From NCBI RefSeq assembly GCF_021018895.1, contig NC_079364.1, positions 33,508,701 through 33,572,700 on the forward strand: 64,000 nucleotides of DNA, given 5' to 3'. The notes under the pieces were generated by a model that was given only the letters and a program-made list of their open reading frames with translations, searched no databases and was not told the DNA's origin. Below, piece after piece: positions 1 through 10,448 of the stretch; positions within the stretch are counted from its first letter, which is position 1, and each line of letters begins with the position of its first letter. The position numbers and the translations under genes are program-made. This stretch comes from Seriola aureovittata. Its lineage: Eukaryota; Chordata; Actinopteri; Carangiformes; Carangidae.

Positions 1-1059
1 GAATCCATTTTGATTTGTCTTTCAACATTTCATGTAATTAAAGTTAAAAAATGCTAAAATTCAATTAATTAGTTCAGATTTGAACTGGGAAGGCAGCAAC
101 ATGAATGTTTTGAGTTGCAGCCTGATTAATGTTCACAGCTAACAGCTATAAAATATTGATTAAACACACCTTATGTAACTTCTGCCTCTAGGGGTCTCTC
201 AATCAAAGCAATAACAATAGACAGTGTTGGGTGACGTCATGAAATACTGTGGGATTGTGGGAGTTGTTTCTCTGATAACTTATGATCACAGAGGTGTCCT
301 CCTCTCCATAACAAACACACCAGAGGATTAAAACCAGTACGCGAATAATTCTGGCAAGAAACCGCAACACTGACACAGGCATGATGTCATTGACAGGCGA
401 CCACATGATATGGAGCACTACCATAATTCAAATCATGTATTTGTTGGTTTGCTGGAAAAATTTTAGGTAATGTAAGTGCACAACCCTAAAAATTTCTGAC
501 ATTTGTCTAGTTGTTTTTAGACATTTTAATGTGGAAGAGTTACAGATTATAACTTTAAATATGTATCTGGACACTATGAAATAAGCCTACACACCTTCAC
601 AAGTTCACAAGAAGATTCTGAATTATGGTGAGTCTACAAAGAGCACAAGTCTCCGGGCAGAGATCAGAAATTGCCTCCACAGTTCCGTCAGTGGTTTAAT
701 CATGTTGTAGTCACTGAAACATATCTATGGACCTAACAACCAGCTACTATCCTAAACCCAGCTGTGCCCCCTCTCTCCAGCTGTGAGATGTGCTCACAGC
801 TGACTGTTGCACTGCTTTCTTCTCGACAGCAGCAACGTTTCATCTGTGACCACGACTTCCTCGCAATGGACTACAGTCAGCATTTTTATGGCCAGTAGAT
901 GGCTTTGTAAGTTGAAGGTAAACATCAGCTGAAACAGCTGATTCTACTTCTTCTGACATTTGAAACAGAAAATCAAATACCAGCCTATATCTTCAGGTTA
1001 CACATATAATCTAAAGTCATGTAGCAACATTAACAATGAGTAATGAAGAGTAGACTCAC
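1..1059 (-). other. adamtsl-like gene: start of the intron after exon 1060-1105, partial
   Basis: This sequence follows the splice donor (GTGAG on the minus strand, 1055-1059) of the small exon. The next exon should continue with the conserved Cys-Pro-Pro segment that follows the first TSP1 repeat. I looked for it on the minus strand and did not see it, so the intron runs off the left edge. Apart from the dispersed repeat at 178-425 nothing else was recognised. Confidence 0.6.
178..425 (+). repeat. Dispersed repeat family A, 5' part
   Basis: The sequence starting with TTCTGCCTCTAGGGGTCTC matches the minus strand of 61.7-61.92 kb over several blocks, including the segments around 'gtcatgaaata', 'gggagttgtt', 'acagaggtgtcctcc' and 'ggattaaaacc'. 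Short indels lie between the blocks. It looks like an internally deleted copy of a non-autonomous element. I see no transposase homology in it and cannot assign a superfamily. Confidence 0.6.
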
Positions 1060-1105
1060 CGTGTTGCTGCAGGTTCTGTAGCGGATGTTTTTGCCATCAC
1101 AGCTT
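1060..1105 (-). CDS. adamtsl3: ADAMTS-like protein, internal exon (end of first TSP1 repeat)
   Basis: This 46-bp minus-strand exon has a pyrimidine-rich acceptor ending TTTGCAG and a GTGAG donor. It enters in phase 2 and leaves in phase 0. Joined to exon 9376-9503 it reads on as GGSCDGKNIRYRTCSNT. That is the second half of the first thrombospondin type 1 repeat in ADAMTSL1 and ADAMTSL3, where family members carry a very similar Cys-x-Gly-x-Asn-Ile-Arg-Tyr-x-Thr-Cys-Ser-Asn run. ADAMTSL proteins are secreted, lack the metalloprotease domain and bind extracellular matrix and fibrillin-type microfibrils. The two cysteines seen here are expected to form TSP1 disulfides. The exon is too short to be found as a reading frame. 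Its frame, splice sites and homology agree, so I regard it as real. The paralogue choice (L3 over L1) is weak. Confidence 0.85.
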
Positions 1106-1508
1106 CTGCAAAGGAAAACACACATCAAAAATGCCATCACTATTGTAAACCAACAGGTGACTCACTCACAGGAGACATTGATCATTTAATATTTTTACAT
1201 GTACACATGTGCCTGTGTGAAATCATGCTGCAGTTTCATGAGGCTGTATGTTCTTTAGTCTTGTGCTGTATGTGATGTCATTTTCCATCTCCATTTCATG
1301 TTTCCTACTGTTTCACCCTGAACTTTGTTGAGCTCAGTTTGTTCTGGAGAGGACCGGCAGGTAAATTCCTAAAGTGTGATGTACACACATACACACCTGT
1401 AAGGTTAGAGCGCACTAACCTGCAGCACACATTACCCAGCCAACAGCCATCTCAGCACTTCACTGAGCTCCAGCTGGCAGAGCCCAAAATGTCAAGCAAA
1501 ACTGAACC

Positions 1509-1509
<1 letters not shown>

Positions 1510-1551
<42 letters not shown>
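1510..1551. repeat. (CA)n microsatellite
   Basis: About 21 uninterrupted CA units. The His/Thr-rich and Cys/Val-rich reading frames across it come from the repeat. Confidence 0.98.
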
Positions 1552-1553
<2 letters not shown>

Positions 1554-3047
1554 AACCTGAGCCCTGTGTGTTATGTGCCATTGCAGAACGTTCCTTTCCC
1601 TGTGACAGCATGGACACGCTGTTAAACCCGTTCCACCTTGTTAGCAACAATAACAACACCCAATCTGTGTGTGTTTGTGTGTTAACTGCCATAAAGTGCA
1701 CATTTCTTCGGCTGGCTTACAATAACATGAGACTAAACTGGTAGCAGCTCATTCATGCCAGTGTAAAGCAGGCCTGGTCTAATCTTCCATTCAGGGCAGA
1801 CAGAGAGCAGAGAGGCTCCAAGCTGAACCAGCTACAGACACAACAGCCAGCCATGGCTCCGCATTAATTAACCAATTAATAGATTTCTCCTGTTGAAATG
1901 CATGAACTACTCAACCATGGCTGGACAAACAGTTTGTGTGTGGATGTGGGTCAACTGTGTTTTCAGGGTCTGGAAATGTCTACAGCTATGGCCTATTAGT
2001 CTTCCACTAAACCCACAACACTGACATCACAACAGTGTTGGTCTGTATACGGGATACAACTAATGTGCCACGTGCTACAATAAGAGGGGAAAAGAATGAC
2101 AAGAATCTTGCTCCTTTCATACAACCAACAATCGTGTCAGATGAACTGGACACCACCCATCATGAGTCAGATTACTTCTTTTGAACTGATTTTAAACTGC
2201 ATGTTATTTAACACTGTTAATCACATTAAAGCAAGATTATATAGAGATGGAATTGTCTGCTGGCATTTGTAAACTAACTTTGGAGTGACCATGTTTTTCA
2301 CTTTGTCCGACTTTGAGCTATCTGTTGTGCCTGTACTGTGTACTTGTTACTCAGACTTACACCGGGAACACACTGCCTGCATTGCATGGCGATTGACATT
2401 GCTAAGCTGCTGCAGAAAATCTTGTGTGTGTTCACTGTGTCTCTGCTGCTGCAGCTCTATCTCTCTAGAGTTTGCAGGTTACTGAAATGTTGGATTTCTC
2501 TTCATCATAAATATATTTTCAGATTTATATTTTGATAGAATACCTCACTAAAATGCCAGTTTCCACAGACAGCTGTAAAATAATTAAATATATTTATATT
2601 TTTTCATGTCTGTCATTTTCAGATTCAGACTAGACATAGAAACCATAGTGGATGGTGTCAGTTTTATGTAATGTTGCTGGTATAATGTCACTTTGACATC
2701 AATAGGTCTTTTCTCCGTCTGTTTCTACTGGGAGATGCTGAATCTCTAGATCACGCAAGGTCCAACTCCAGTCCAACTCCGTCTCACGAGCAGCAGTCTG
2801 GCTGTTCACACCAGATCTGCATTTCTCTCCGCCTGTCAACCAACGATTCTGTTCCTCTCCGCATTTTTAAATCGTAGAGCTGATCTTTTAAACAACCTGA
2901 TGAATTTATATTGGATAACCTCCAGGAGGACTTTTGCAACAGTGACGTTAAAAGGACCATTGTCTTGTGTGATGATCTGCTGGGAGGGGCTTCTCTCCTG
3001 CCTCATCTGTCTCGTGCTCTGTGTAGACACATTTATCCACCTATTAA

Positions 3048-4304
3048 CCCTAGAACACGCCGGGTGGTTTTCACCCGAGTAAATAAATGTATGTGATTTT
3101 CATTATGCTGCGTTTATCTGAGTGTCATGGGTCTCTGGGAAGCTTCAGCATTGTCTTTGACATCTTTGATGGCATGGGTGTTTTTCTAATCCAAAACACA
3201 CTTTTTCCTACAGGCACATGTTTGGGTGATTTTCACCCAGCAATAGTGATAGAAGGTAAAGTAGGTTTTAGGTGGATTCTACCCAGGTTCACCTCTGTGC
3301 CACTGGCGATTGACCTGCTGGAGAACTGTGGCATGACCCTTGTGGGGACAATAAAAGCAAACAAAAAGGAGATCCCCCAAGTGATGAAAGTTAAAGAAAA
3401 TCGCACACCAGGCACCACTGCATTTCTCTTCACCAAAGAACTAACCTTGGTGTCCTTCCTCCCTGACAAAGCTTCAAAAAAGTAGGTTGTCCTGCTCATA
3501 TCATCCATGTACACACAACCAAGCATTGGACCCACTCACAAGCCTGAAGTGATTGAGTTTTACAACAAAACAAAGGGAGGTGACGATACTTTCGACCAGA
3601 TGTGTGCTCACTATGGCTGTGGAAGAAAGACCAAGAGATGGCCCCTGTTCGTGTTCTATGGCATGATAAACGCTGGTGTGATAAACTCATGGATCAGACA
3701 CAAGGAGAATGCAATGAAGAGAGATGACAACTACCTGCAGAGAAGGCCTTATATGCATGTAAGGAATAAGGTAAGTAAGCGTGGTCCTGGACTTGCATGT
3801 TGTCTTTATTTAGTGCAGTGGTTATGAATAACTATCACAAAGTGGGGATTTCCAAGAGAATTCATATTATGATAAAGTTATTTTAGTCAGCTGGTCATTT
3901 TTACCCATTCAAAATATGACATATTTTGTTTCTCTCTCCTGCAGCTATTTGTGTGCCAAGGACACTGAGCCTTCACCAGGGAAGTCCCAATTATCCCAGG
4001 AATGGGTGGACCAAAAACCAAGTTTCCATCTTCATTATTTTTTTTTTTAGGAATTTTTTGTTCCCAACTTCCTAATTTTTCAGTAATTTTGGAGCATTTT
4101 TATATGGTCCCCTCGTGATGCTTTTCTTTCATTTTGTTAGACATGACACAGTTTAAAATAAAAGAACACTACTCAAATTTGTCATGTATTGTCATGTTTT
4201 GATATATTTTGATGACAAGTACTTTTTATTGGGTGTATTATCTCGGGTAAAAATCACCCGGCGTTAGTGATGGTGTTTTGAGTTTGAGCAATAGTGTTCT
4301 AGGG
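3048..4304 (+). mobile_element. piggyBac-like DNA transposon, both ends present, decayed
   Basis: The element is bounded by TTAA target duplications at 3044-3047 and 4305-4308. Terminal inverted repeats start CCCTAGAACAC at the left and end GTGTTCTAGGG at the right. Just inside both ends is a short palindrome (3061-3077 and 4244-4260, pattern CGGGT-AT-rich-ACCCG), and a third close copy lies inside at 3224-3238. TTAA duplication is the hallmark of the piggyBac superfamily, and the transposase remains inside agree. At 1,257 bp it is about half the length of an autonomous element, and the 5' part of the transposase is missing. Splice-like sites (GTAAGTAAG near 3770, a pyrimidine tract ending CTGCAG near 3945) flank the stop region, so the C-terminus may have had an intron. 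Confidence 0.92.
3255..3827 (+). pseudogene. piggyBac transposase remnant (PGBD-like), inactive
   Basis: One frame reads RFTSVPLAIDLLENCGMTLV, then VGTIKANKKEIP, a stop at 3483-3485, then in the same frame EVIEFYNKTKGGDDTFDQM and RKTKRWPLFVFYGMINAGVI. These match the central and C-terminal DDE-type transposase core of piggyBac proteins. In active relatives the motif before FTSVPLA is Asp-Asn-Phe-Phe and carries a catalytic aspartate; here it is replaced by LPR. The later Asp of the KGG-D-x-x-D motif is kept. The N-terminal several hundred residues, including the first catalytic Asp, are absent. With the in-frame stop and the lost catalytic residue this copy cannot be active, although its terminal repeats might still be recognised by an active relative elsewhere. 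Confidence 0.9.
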
Positions 4305-4611
4305 TTAATCAAATACCTCTGTTCCAGATCGATCTGTTTGATGTGTTAATTCTATATTTCTAGTACACATGGATTGAGGACATTTCCATTGTGACGACAT
4401 TTAGCATAAACATTATGTCCCAGTTTACCTCTCAGTAAAACATTGTCAGCCATGTTAACATCATTGTGTAGCAACCATGTACAGTTATATACTCTGTCAC
4501 CAGTCATGTCCATGAGCACCTTCTAAATCAAACCTGCACTAGAGTTTGCACCATAGATGCCAACACGTTTGTTTACAATGCACTGTCAGTACGTTATCAC
4601 TGCACTGATAC

Positions 4612-5262
4612 TGCATTGTCATTGCACTGTGACTGCCCTGTCACTGTCTCTGTCACTGTCTCTGTCTCTGTCACTGTCAATGTCCTGTCACTGTCTCTGT
4701 CACTGTCTCTGTCACTCTCACTTTCACTGTCAATGTCCTGTCACTGTCTGTCACTGTCTATGTCACCGTCCTGTCACTTTCACAGTCTCTGTCACTGTCT
4801 CTGTCACTGTCTCTGTCTCTGTCACTGTCAATGTCCTGTCACTGTCTCTGTCACTGTCTCTGTCACTGTCTCTGTCACTGTCTCTGTCACTGTCTCTGTC
4901 ACTGTCAATGTCCTGTCACTGTCTCTGTCACTGTCTCCGTCACTGTCTCTGTCACTCTCACTTTCACTGTCAATGTCCTGTCACTGTCTGTCACTGTCTA
5001 TGTCACCGTCCTGTCACTTTCACAGTCTCTGTCACTGTCCTGTCACTTTCACAGTCTCTGTCACTGTCCTGTCACTTTCACAGTCTCTGTCACTGTCTCT
5101 GTCACTGTCTCTGTCACTCTCACTTTCACTGTCAATGTCCTGTCACTGTCAGTCTCTGTCACTTTCAGAGTCTCTGTCTCTGTCACTTTCACAGTCTCTG
5201 TCACTGTCTCTGTCACTGTCTCTGTCACTGTCTCTGTCACCATCTCTGTCACTTGAGCTTCT
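4612..5262. repeat. CTGTCA-based hexamer/dodecamer minisatellite
   Basis: About 650 bp is built from CTGTCA and CTGTCTCTGTCA units with variants (CTGTCAATGTCC, CTTTCACAG). There is a higher-order layer: a block starting at 4711 recurs at 4951 with almost no change over at least 90 bp, giving a 240-bp superunit, and a third partial start lies near 5111. CTGTCA has no stop codon in any of its three plus-strand frames, so long Leu-Ser, Cys-His and Val-Thr frames arise by composition alone. I do not regard them as genes. Confidence 0.97.
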
Positions 5263-5603
5263 CAGGAGCTTTCAATGATTTAAGCCAACTCTGAGAGGAA
5301 GGGCTGTGAAAGTTGTGTGCTCTGGGTTAAAGGGTGCTCTGGGTTCAGTTAATTATTAGATCTAAAAAGTAATAAAAAGGCAAAGTTTTCCAGAACCCCA
5401 GAAAGTTACAGAGCAACGTATTAAACCCAAAACATAAAATAGCATGTTTGAAGTGCAGTCTGACAATTAGTAAATGTTGCCCTGAAAGAGCTTTGTAAAA
5501 AAGATCAAAGCAACATCTTCTAAGAAAAGCATCATTCACTAGCCCGTGCTGATTCAGCATGGTACCTAGCAACAATTTACCTGTAGACCCTTGTCATCTC
5601 TGA

Positions 5604-5775
5604 ATTAAGAGTGGAACAGTTTTGATGATGGTCCTTAGAGGAAATCAATACAAAGTTGTTCTGAGTGATCACCTTTATCACAAGGGGTCACTGAATAGTT
5701 TGATGAGTGAAATATATGCTTTGACCTTCACAGTCACCAAATCTCAACCCATGAAAACTGTGAGGACATATCCAT
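5604..5775 (+). mobile_element. Tc1-like transposase remnant, copy A
   Basis: Fragments read NQYKVVLSDHLY and then, with damage, HKGSLNSLM followed by a stretch resembling the 'trp-pro-ser-gln-ser-pro-asp' part of Tc1-family transposases (nucleotides 'ccttcacagtcaccaaatctcaaccca'). The same segment is better preserved at 13.3-13.7 kb. It is short, 5'- and 3'-truncated and frameshifted. Confidence 0.7.
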
Positions 5776-5790
5776 ATATATATATTTTTT

Positions 5791-5801
5791 TTTTTAATTT
5801 T

Positions 5802-5852
<51 letters not shown>

Positions 5853-5858
5853 ATATTA
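5791..5858. repeat. (TA)n microsatellite with T tract
   Basis: Alternating TA with an internal run of T. Nothing coding is present. Confidence 0.95.
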
Positions 5859-5859
5859 T

Positions 5860-8356
5860 ACATATTTTTATGTCTTTATGTCAAGATGTTGTTGGCATGA
5901 GACGATTAGAAGACGTTGGATTTTGGGCAAACATTAGCCAACCAAATATCAACATCTAACAGTGTTCGTGGCCAGCTGCCTGCGGAGTTGTGAGTCCCCC
6001 CCACAATACTTTACTGAGGAGCAACACTAGATCAGTGGAATAACCCCCAAACTCCCTTTTATGTTACAGAAAATATGTAGAATAGGTTTTCAGTGGCTTT
6101 AGATAAAACAGAAATAAAAAGTATCATACATAATTTTCAGTCTATTATTTAACTTCACAATAATCTGAGTGAGCTTTGAGGGGAACAACATTGTGACCTG
6201 ATTATTACAGTCAGTATCTATGATGGAAAATAATCTGGGATGAGCAGAATTCTACAGCCTTAGTTGACATGGTTTTCCAGGGCTCATGAACATCTGTCTC
6301 TCAGCAACGGTAACTCTAAACCCTGCATGAGAAAACCTGTCCTCCACAGGAAACATTCAATGAAGCAACACTGGCCCAAACATGATAAATCACAACCATA
6401 AAACTACCTCTAGAAAAACCCAGGCCAGTTTGCAGGGTGTATTTACTCCTCTTTTATCTCTTTTACTTCCACTCCTTCCAACTCATAACCACAAAGTGCC
6501 AATTAAGAAGCTTTGGTTCTGCTGTGTGCATTACTGTTTCCATGGTTTATATTGTGTGTATGTAGTAGAAAAATTCAAACATATGACTATGTTGCCAAGA
6601 TTTCAGCAGTGGCATGGGAGAGACAGTGAGGCTGAGCAGAAGTCAGAAATAATGGAGACAAATGTGTTGCCAGAAGGCTCTAAAATGATGCCGCATGGCA
6701 CAGTCTGAAACAGATTGGCTGTGATGACTTCCTGGACAAGCAACACAGCACAACAAATCACTAAGCAGAGACAAGCTAACAGTGAGAGCACACAGCCTGA
6801 TGGTGACTTCTAAAAAACAGCTGAGATTTGAAATCCACACATTTGATGCATTTATCAGTGTGAGGAACATACGGAACACACCCAACCAAGACTGACTACC
6901 CAGAATCCCACCACACCGGCCCAGAGAGCTGCTCCTTTACTTCCCTCATTGTCATTTCAGTGACGTTGCTGTAATGTCACATCTGAGCAAAGACTTCAGT
7001 CAGTACAAAACCATTTACATATGTTTGTTCTTATGTACTGTTTTTATTTTGTCAGTCATTTATGACATGCATGTGTCGATGCTGTGGCTGCCCATGTAAT
7101 GACCTTTATCAAGTCATAGGACTGGACCTGGACTTGACGTAAAATTTTCAGACTGACAGGTGCAGTGGCTGAGAGAAACCATACCCCTGTGAGAGAGCTA
7201 CAACAAACCTACAAAGCCTGATCTTCACAGCAGGTCCAGCTTTTCGAGCAGTTTTTAGTTGAATGACATTTGCATTTTAATTGATTGAAGAAAAAGCATG
7301 GCATTCGCTCTAGTAACCAGTTACCAACTGTGATGAGAATGCAAACAAAAAGATCCTTAAGGAGAACATCAACAAAAACTCTTGTCCAGTTTCATGGAAG
7401 TGGCCTCTGGCCAGTCATAACATATTGGCTATCTCAGTTCAAACTTGTCCACAATCTTCTTCCTGCTCGACACTGAACAGGGCTGCTTCACCGCCTCTCC
7501 TGAGCCTCTCAAGCCACTACACATTCCCCGTCTGATGCCCCTGCAGTCCAACCAGCTGATGTTGGACATTTTCCTTGTCAAGAACCAGCAGGGAAGTACT
7601 CTCTCAGTGCTGATGTTGCTTCCTCACCACAACACTCACTTACCAGGACACTTCATCCTCAGTCAACAGACAGTGTGGAACAGATCTTTCTCCCTCCTGC
7701 CATGAAAATCTGCAGTCATTATCTCCTCTTCCACTTTTTTCCCCTTCCACATTAATAGTTGGGGAATCCATAAATCAGAAACATCTGTTTCTTCAACGCA
7801 GCCACACATTGTTTCCCTGGAGCCACAGTCCCCGACACTCTAGACAAGCTCCCAGGGTTCCACTCACCCCCATCCTCCAACGAAAAAAAATTATTTCAAT
7901 GACATTTTCAGCCTTTTAAGTAGTTGTGGGAAGTCTGTTTTTATTTCCAGTCTTATTCCCTGGTGCAGGTCTCCTAAGCAGAATCCTCAGCCTCCACAAC
8001 TGCACAGTGCACAAGTTTCACTGACAAATTTGGACCTGTTTTGGAATCATTTCTCCTTCAGAATTTACAGTTTGCTTCAACAGGATAGGTAGCCCAATGC
8101 TAGCAGCTAACATGCAGCGTCAGGACAGCATCATACAGTCCTCTCCGCATGGCACTTCATCCCTGAATCTCCATTTCAAATCCCAGAGTTCACTTTACCT
8201 GTTCTCAGTAGTATAAAACCCTCTTTCAATAACTGAATGAATGTGTTATCAGAAGGTTCAGTTCCGTCATCTCCAGCCAATCACAGTTGCTCCTCAACCC
8301 GAGTCTCACCATGTCTGTTAATGTAGCCCATACATAAATCTGTAGCAAATAAAACC
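5860..8356. other. Intronic stretch, nothing recognised
   Basis: Only short reading frames without recognisable homology are present (for example 6382-6708 and 7445-7705). There are no splice-flanked exon candidates or assignable repeats. The reading frame at 7445-7705 could be part of an old LINE 5' region leading into the L2 remnant that follows, but I cannot support that. Confidence 0.5.
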
Positions 8357-8369
8357 TTGATGTTAAATG

Positions 8370-9200
8370 ATTTTTATTACTACCTACCCTTTGTAACAGA
8401 GACCTGGCTTATGTCAGGTGACATCAGTGTCTTCACTGAAGTTCATCCCCCAAACTCTATGTTCAACTCCCCCAGGCTCACTGGTCATGGAGGTGGCATT
8501 GCTGTGGCTCTTAAAAAGCATTTGAGCTGTAGCCTTATCTCAGTGGAGAAACCATTCGGGCTTTGAACTGTCATGTCCTCAGTCAGTTGTGATCCCCCTG
8601 CTTGCTGTACAGTTATTTATCATCAGCCTAAACCAATTATATTCTTATCTGACTTTATTTAATCTATTGTTCTTAGCTATGATAAAGTCTTATTGGTATT
8701 CATGTGGACAACCTCACTGACACTTTGCTTCTGAATTTTTAAACAGCATGTATCACATCCACACATGAACAAGGCCATACTCTTGATTTAGTTTTTACTT
8801 ATCAACTTTGAAATACTTTGCCTCTGATCACAAAGGTGTCATTTTTGACATTGTCCTCCAAGTAGCTGCTCTTTCCACAAAACAGTCCTCTCACTCCTCA
8901 AGTCTCTCACTTCGGGTAAATGAGAGTGTAGAGGAGCAGAACGTAGGTGGATGAAAACAAACCTTCAAGTCCACCTCCTGTAATCAAGAGATTTTTTTGT
9001 CCGATTATAACTTATTGATCAAAAAAAGAGAGACTCAAATATTTTACAAACTTCATAAGAGTATTGAAGAAAAGCTCAAGAGTTGAGCTTCACACCGCTG
9101 ATCGACATCATTAGCCCTGCTACATCAAATGTTTCTTCTGATTGTGACATCCATCCAACAACCTCCAAAGAGGATGAATCCTTAATGTATTTTGTGGTAT
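8370..9200 (+). mobile_element. L2-clade LINE remnant (AP-endonuclease region)
   Basis: The best frame reads VTETWLMSGDISVFTEVHPP and then PRLTGHGGGIAVALKKHLSC. This matches the endonuclease domain of fish L2-type LINEs (pattern LTETWL..GD, PP, PR..GRGGG). Downstream, after frameshifts, come pieces corresponding to 'D-F-N-I-H-V-D' (around 8700), 'HEQGHTLDLV' (around 8768-8797) and 'SDHK.V.FD' (around 8826-8850). No reverse transcriptase is found after it, and stops and frameshifts are frequent. It is a dead fragment in antisense orientation within the intron. Confidence 0.8.
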
Positions 9201-9375
9201 GAAAAATGTGATGTGAGAGCTCTGACCAGTTTGGTGTTTAAGTCTTTACAAAATAGCGAGCAGCAGCTCTAGTTTGTATTTTCCTTTTCATGATCAGGTT
9301 TCTGCTAAAAAACATTTCCATCTCTTTCACAGATGCTGTCAAATTGTGTCTTGTTAGATGGTAAATATGTCTTAC

Positions 9376-9503
9376 CCTCCGTTGAGGCAGCGTCGCAGAG
9401 AGTAAGAGGCTCCCCCCCCGCAGGTTCGAGAGCAGTCACTCCAGGGGCCCCAGGCGTCCCACCCGATGTCCTTGTCTTCATCTGAGCGGGTCATTCTGGA
9501 GGC
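9376..9503 (-). CDS. adamtsl3: ADAMTS-like protein, exon opening the first TSP1 repeat
   Basis: This 128-bp minus-strand exon has acceptor CCTTCTGTAG and donor GTAAGA, starting in phase 0 and ending in phase 2. It encodes [12 protein letters not shown] followed by [20 protein letters not shown] and [10 protein letters not shown]-x-x-W-x-x-W plus CSRTCGGG is the thrombospondin type 1 signature, with the tryptophan ladder and first two cysteines in place. From memory, both human ADAMTSL3 (TRSDEDKD...WSDCSRTC) and ADAMTSL1 (RSEEDRD...WGPWSECSRTC) align closely without gaps; the acidic linker favours L3, the WGPW favours L1. The protein is a secreted matrix glycoprotein related to ADAMTS ancillary domains, without protease activity. 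The preceding signal-peptide exon was not found in the 54 kb upstream. An internal ATG at 9494-9492 has A at -3. Confidence 0.93.
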
Positions 9504-9747
9504 CTACAGAAGGACAAACGCCAACAGAGAGGACACTTCAGTCAGGTTACATATTCACAGGTGCAACACCAGCCACACTGACATGTCTCACATGTTTCTT
9601 TCAAGAGAATTACTGTACTGACCAAGACAAGAGTGAGTGAATAGAGTGAAAACAAAGCCACAAAATACAAGGGTTTATGGTCGTAAGACAGAGCTTGTTG
9701 GATATCTCTCATTTGTTTAAAGGACCAGTTTAAACACTTGCACAACA

Positions 9748-10448
9748 TGTAACGGATGCTGGTAGGACCCAGTTGCAGCACCACACATCATAGGTATGAT
9801 TGGTAATGACTTTTAATTATGAACCAGCAGAGAGAACACACACAGGTGGGTATTGGGGGTAGAGGAATGGGTCCGGGACTGGAGAGCCGTGGGTCAGGTG
9901 AGTGGAGCGAGGTGACTGAGCTCTCACACACAGGGGAAAGTTTGTGGACCCGAAGGCTGGGGCTGGCGGTGCCGTGCATTAGGGAGCAAGCTGGAGACGT
10001 CGTCGAGGAAGCAGGAGGATCAGAACCAGGTGAGCAATCAGCGGGGCAGACGAACCAGGAAGAAGCAGGCGGTTAATCAAAGCCAGACAAAGGATCAGGA
10101 AACCAGCAGGGAAGCACTGACGTTGCGACGTCAGAGCTGGAGAACGCCAAACAGCCACAGGGACAAGCAGACGGGAACCAGGAAGTGCACAGGCAGAACT
10201 CGTGGTCGGGGACAGGAGGCTGAGGCATTTACTGGGGCAGAGACGAGGCAGGATGGTCAGGGATGAGCAGAGTTGATAACGGGAAGTCAGTTCAGAGCTG
10301 AACGTTGGAAAGTCTTGCATGATACTAGAACAATCGGGCAAGATGCAAGTGAACCGGGGATGCATATATACTGGCTTGTGTGGCAGAGTGGAGAGTGAGA
10401 CAGAGGCAGGGTGAGTGGAAAAACACAGAGGCATAAAAGGCTGTGACA
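9748..10448 (-). mobile_element. Solo LTR-like, Ty3/Gypsy (Sushi type)
   Basis: On the plus strand the block runs TGTAAC...GTGACA, a typical LTR end pair; on the minus strand it ends CTGGGTCCTACCAGCATCCGTTACA-like, as Sushi-family LTRs do. The minus strand also has a TATA-like GTATATATGCA at 10361-10371 and CCCAGTAAATGCC at 10225-10236, close to an AGTAAA polyadenylation signal, and is rich in CCTG/CTTCC motifs usual for these LTRs. The flanking 5-mers (caaca and cagct) do not match, so no target duplication is visible. It has the same orientation as the adamtsl gene and ends 245 bp upstream of the coding exon. Confidence 0.6.

Larger units (their letters stand above)
1106..9375 (-). other. 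Complete intron of the adamtsl-like gene (8,270 bp)
   Basis: The intron lies between donor GTAAG (minus strand, 9371-9375) and acceptor CTTTGCAG (minus strand, 1106-1113), and the flanking exons join in frame. It contains a CA repeat, a piggyBac-like element, a hexamer minisatellite, a Tc1 remnant, a TA repeat and an L2 LINE remnant, listed separately. In 1552-3043 and 5860-8350 I recognise no gene. These stretches are unique-looking intron with short unassigned reading frames only. Confidence 0.8.

Noticed and set aside
4557..5294. 245-residue Cys/His/Leu/Ser reading frame and two overlapping ones
   Set aside because: Produced entirely by CTGTCA repeats, which contain no stop in any plus-strand frame; composition is non-protein-like.
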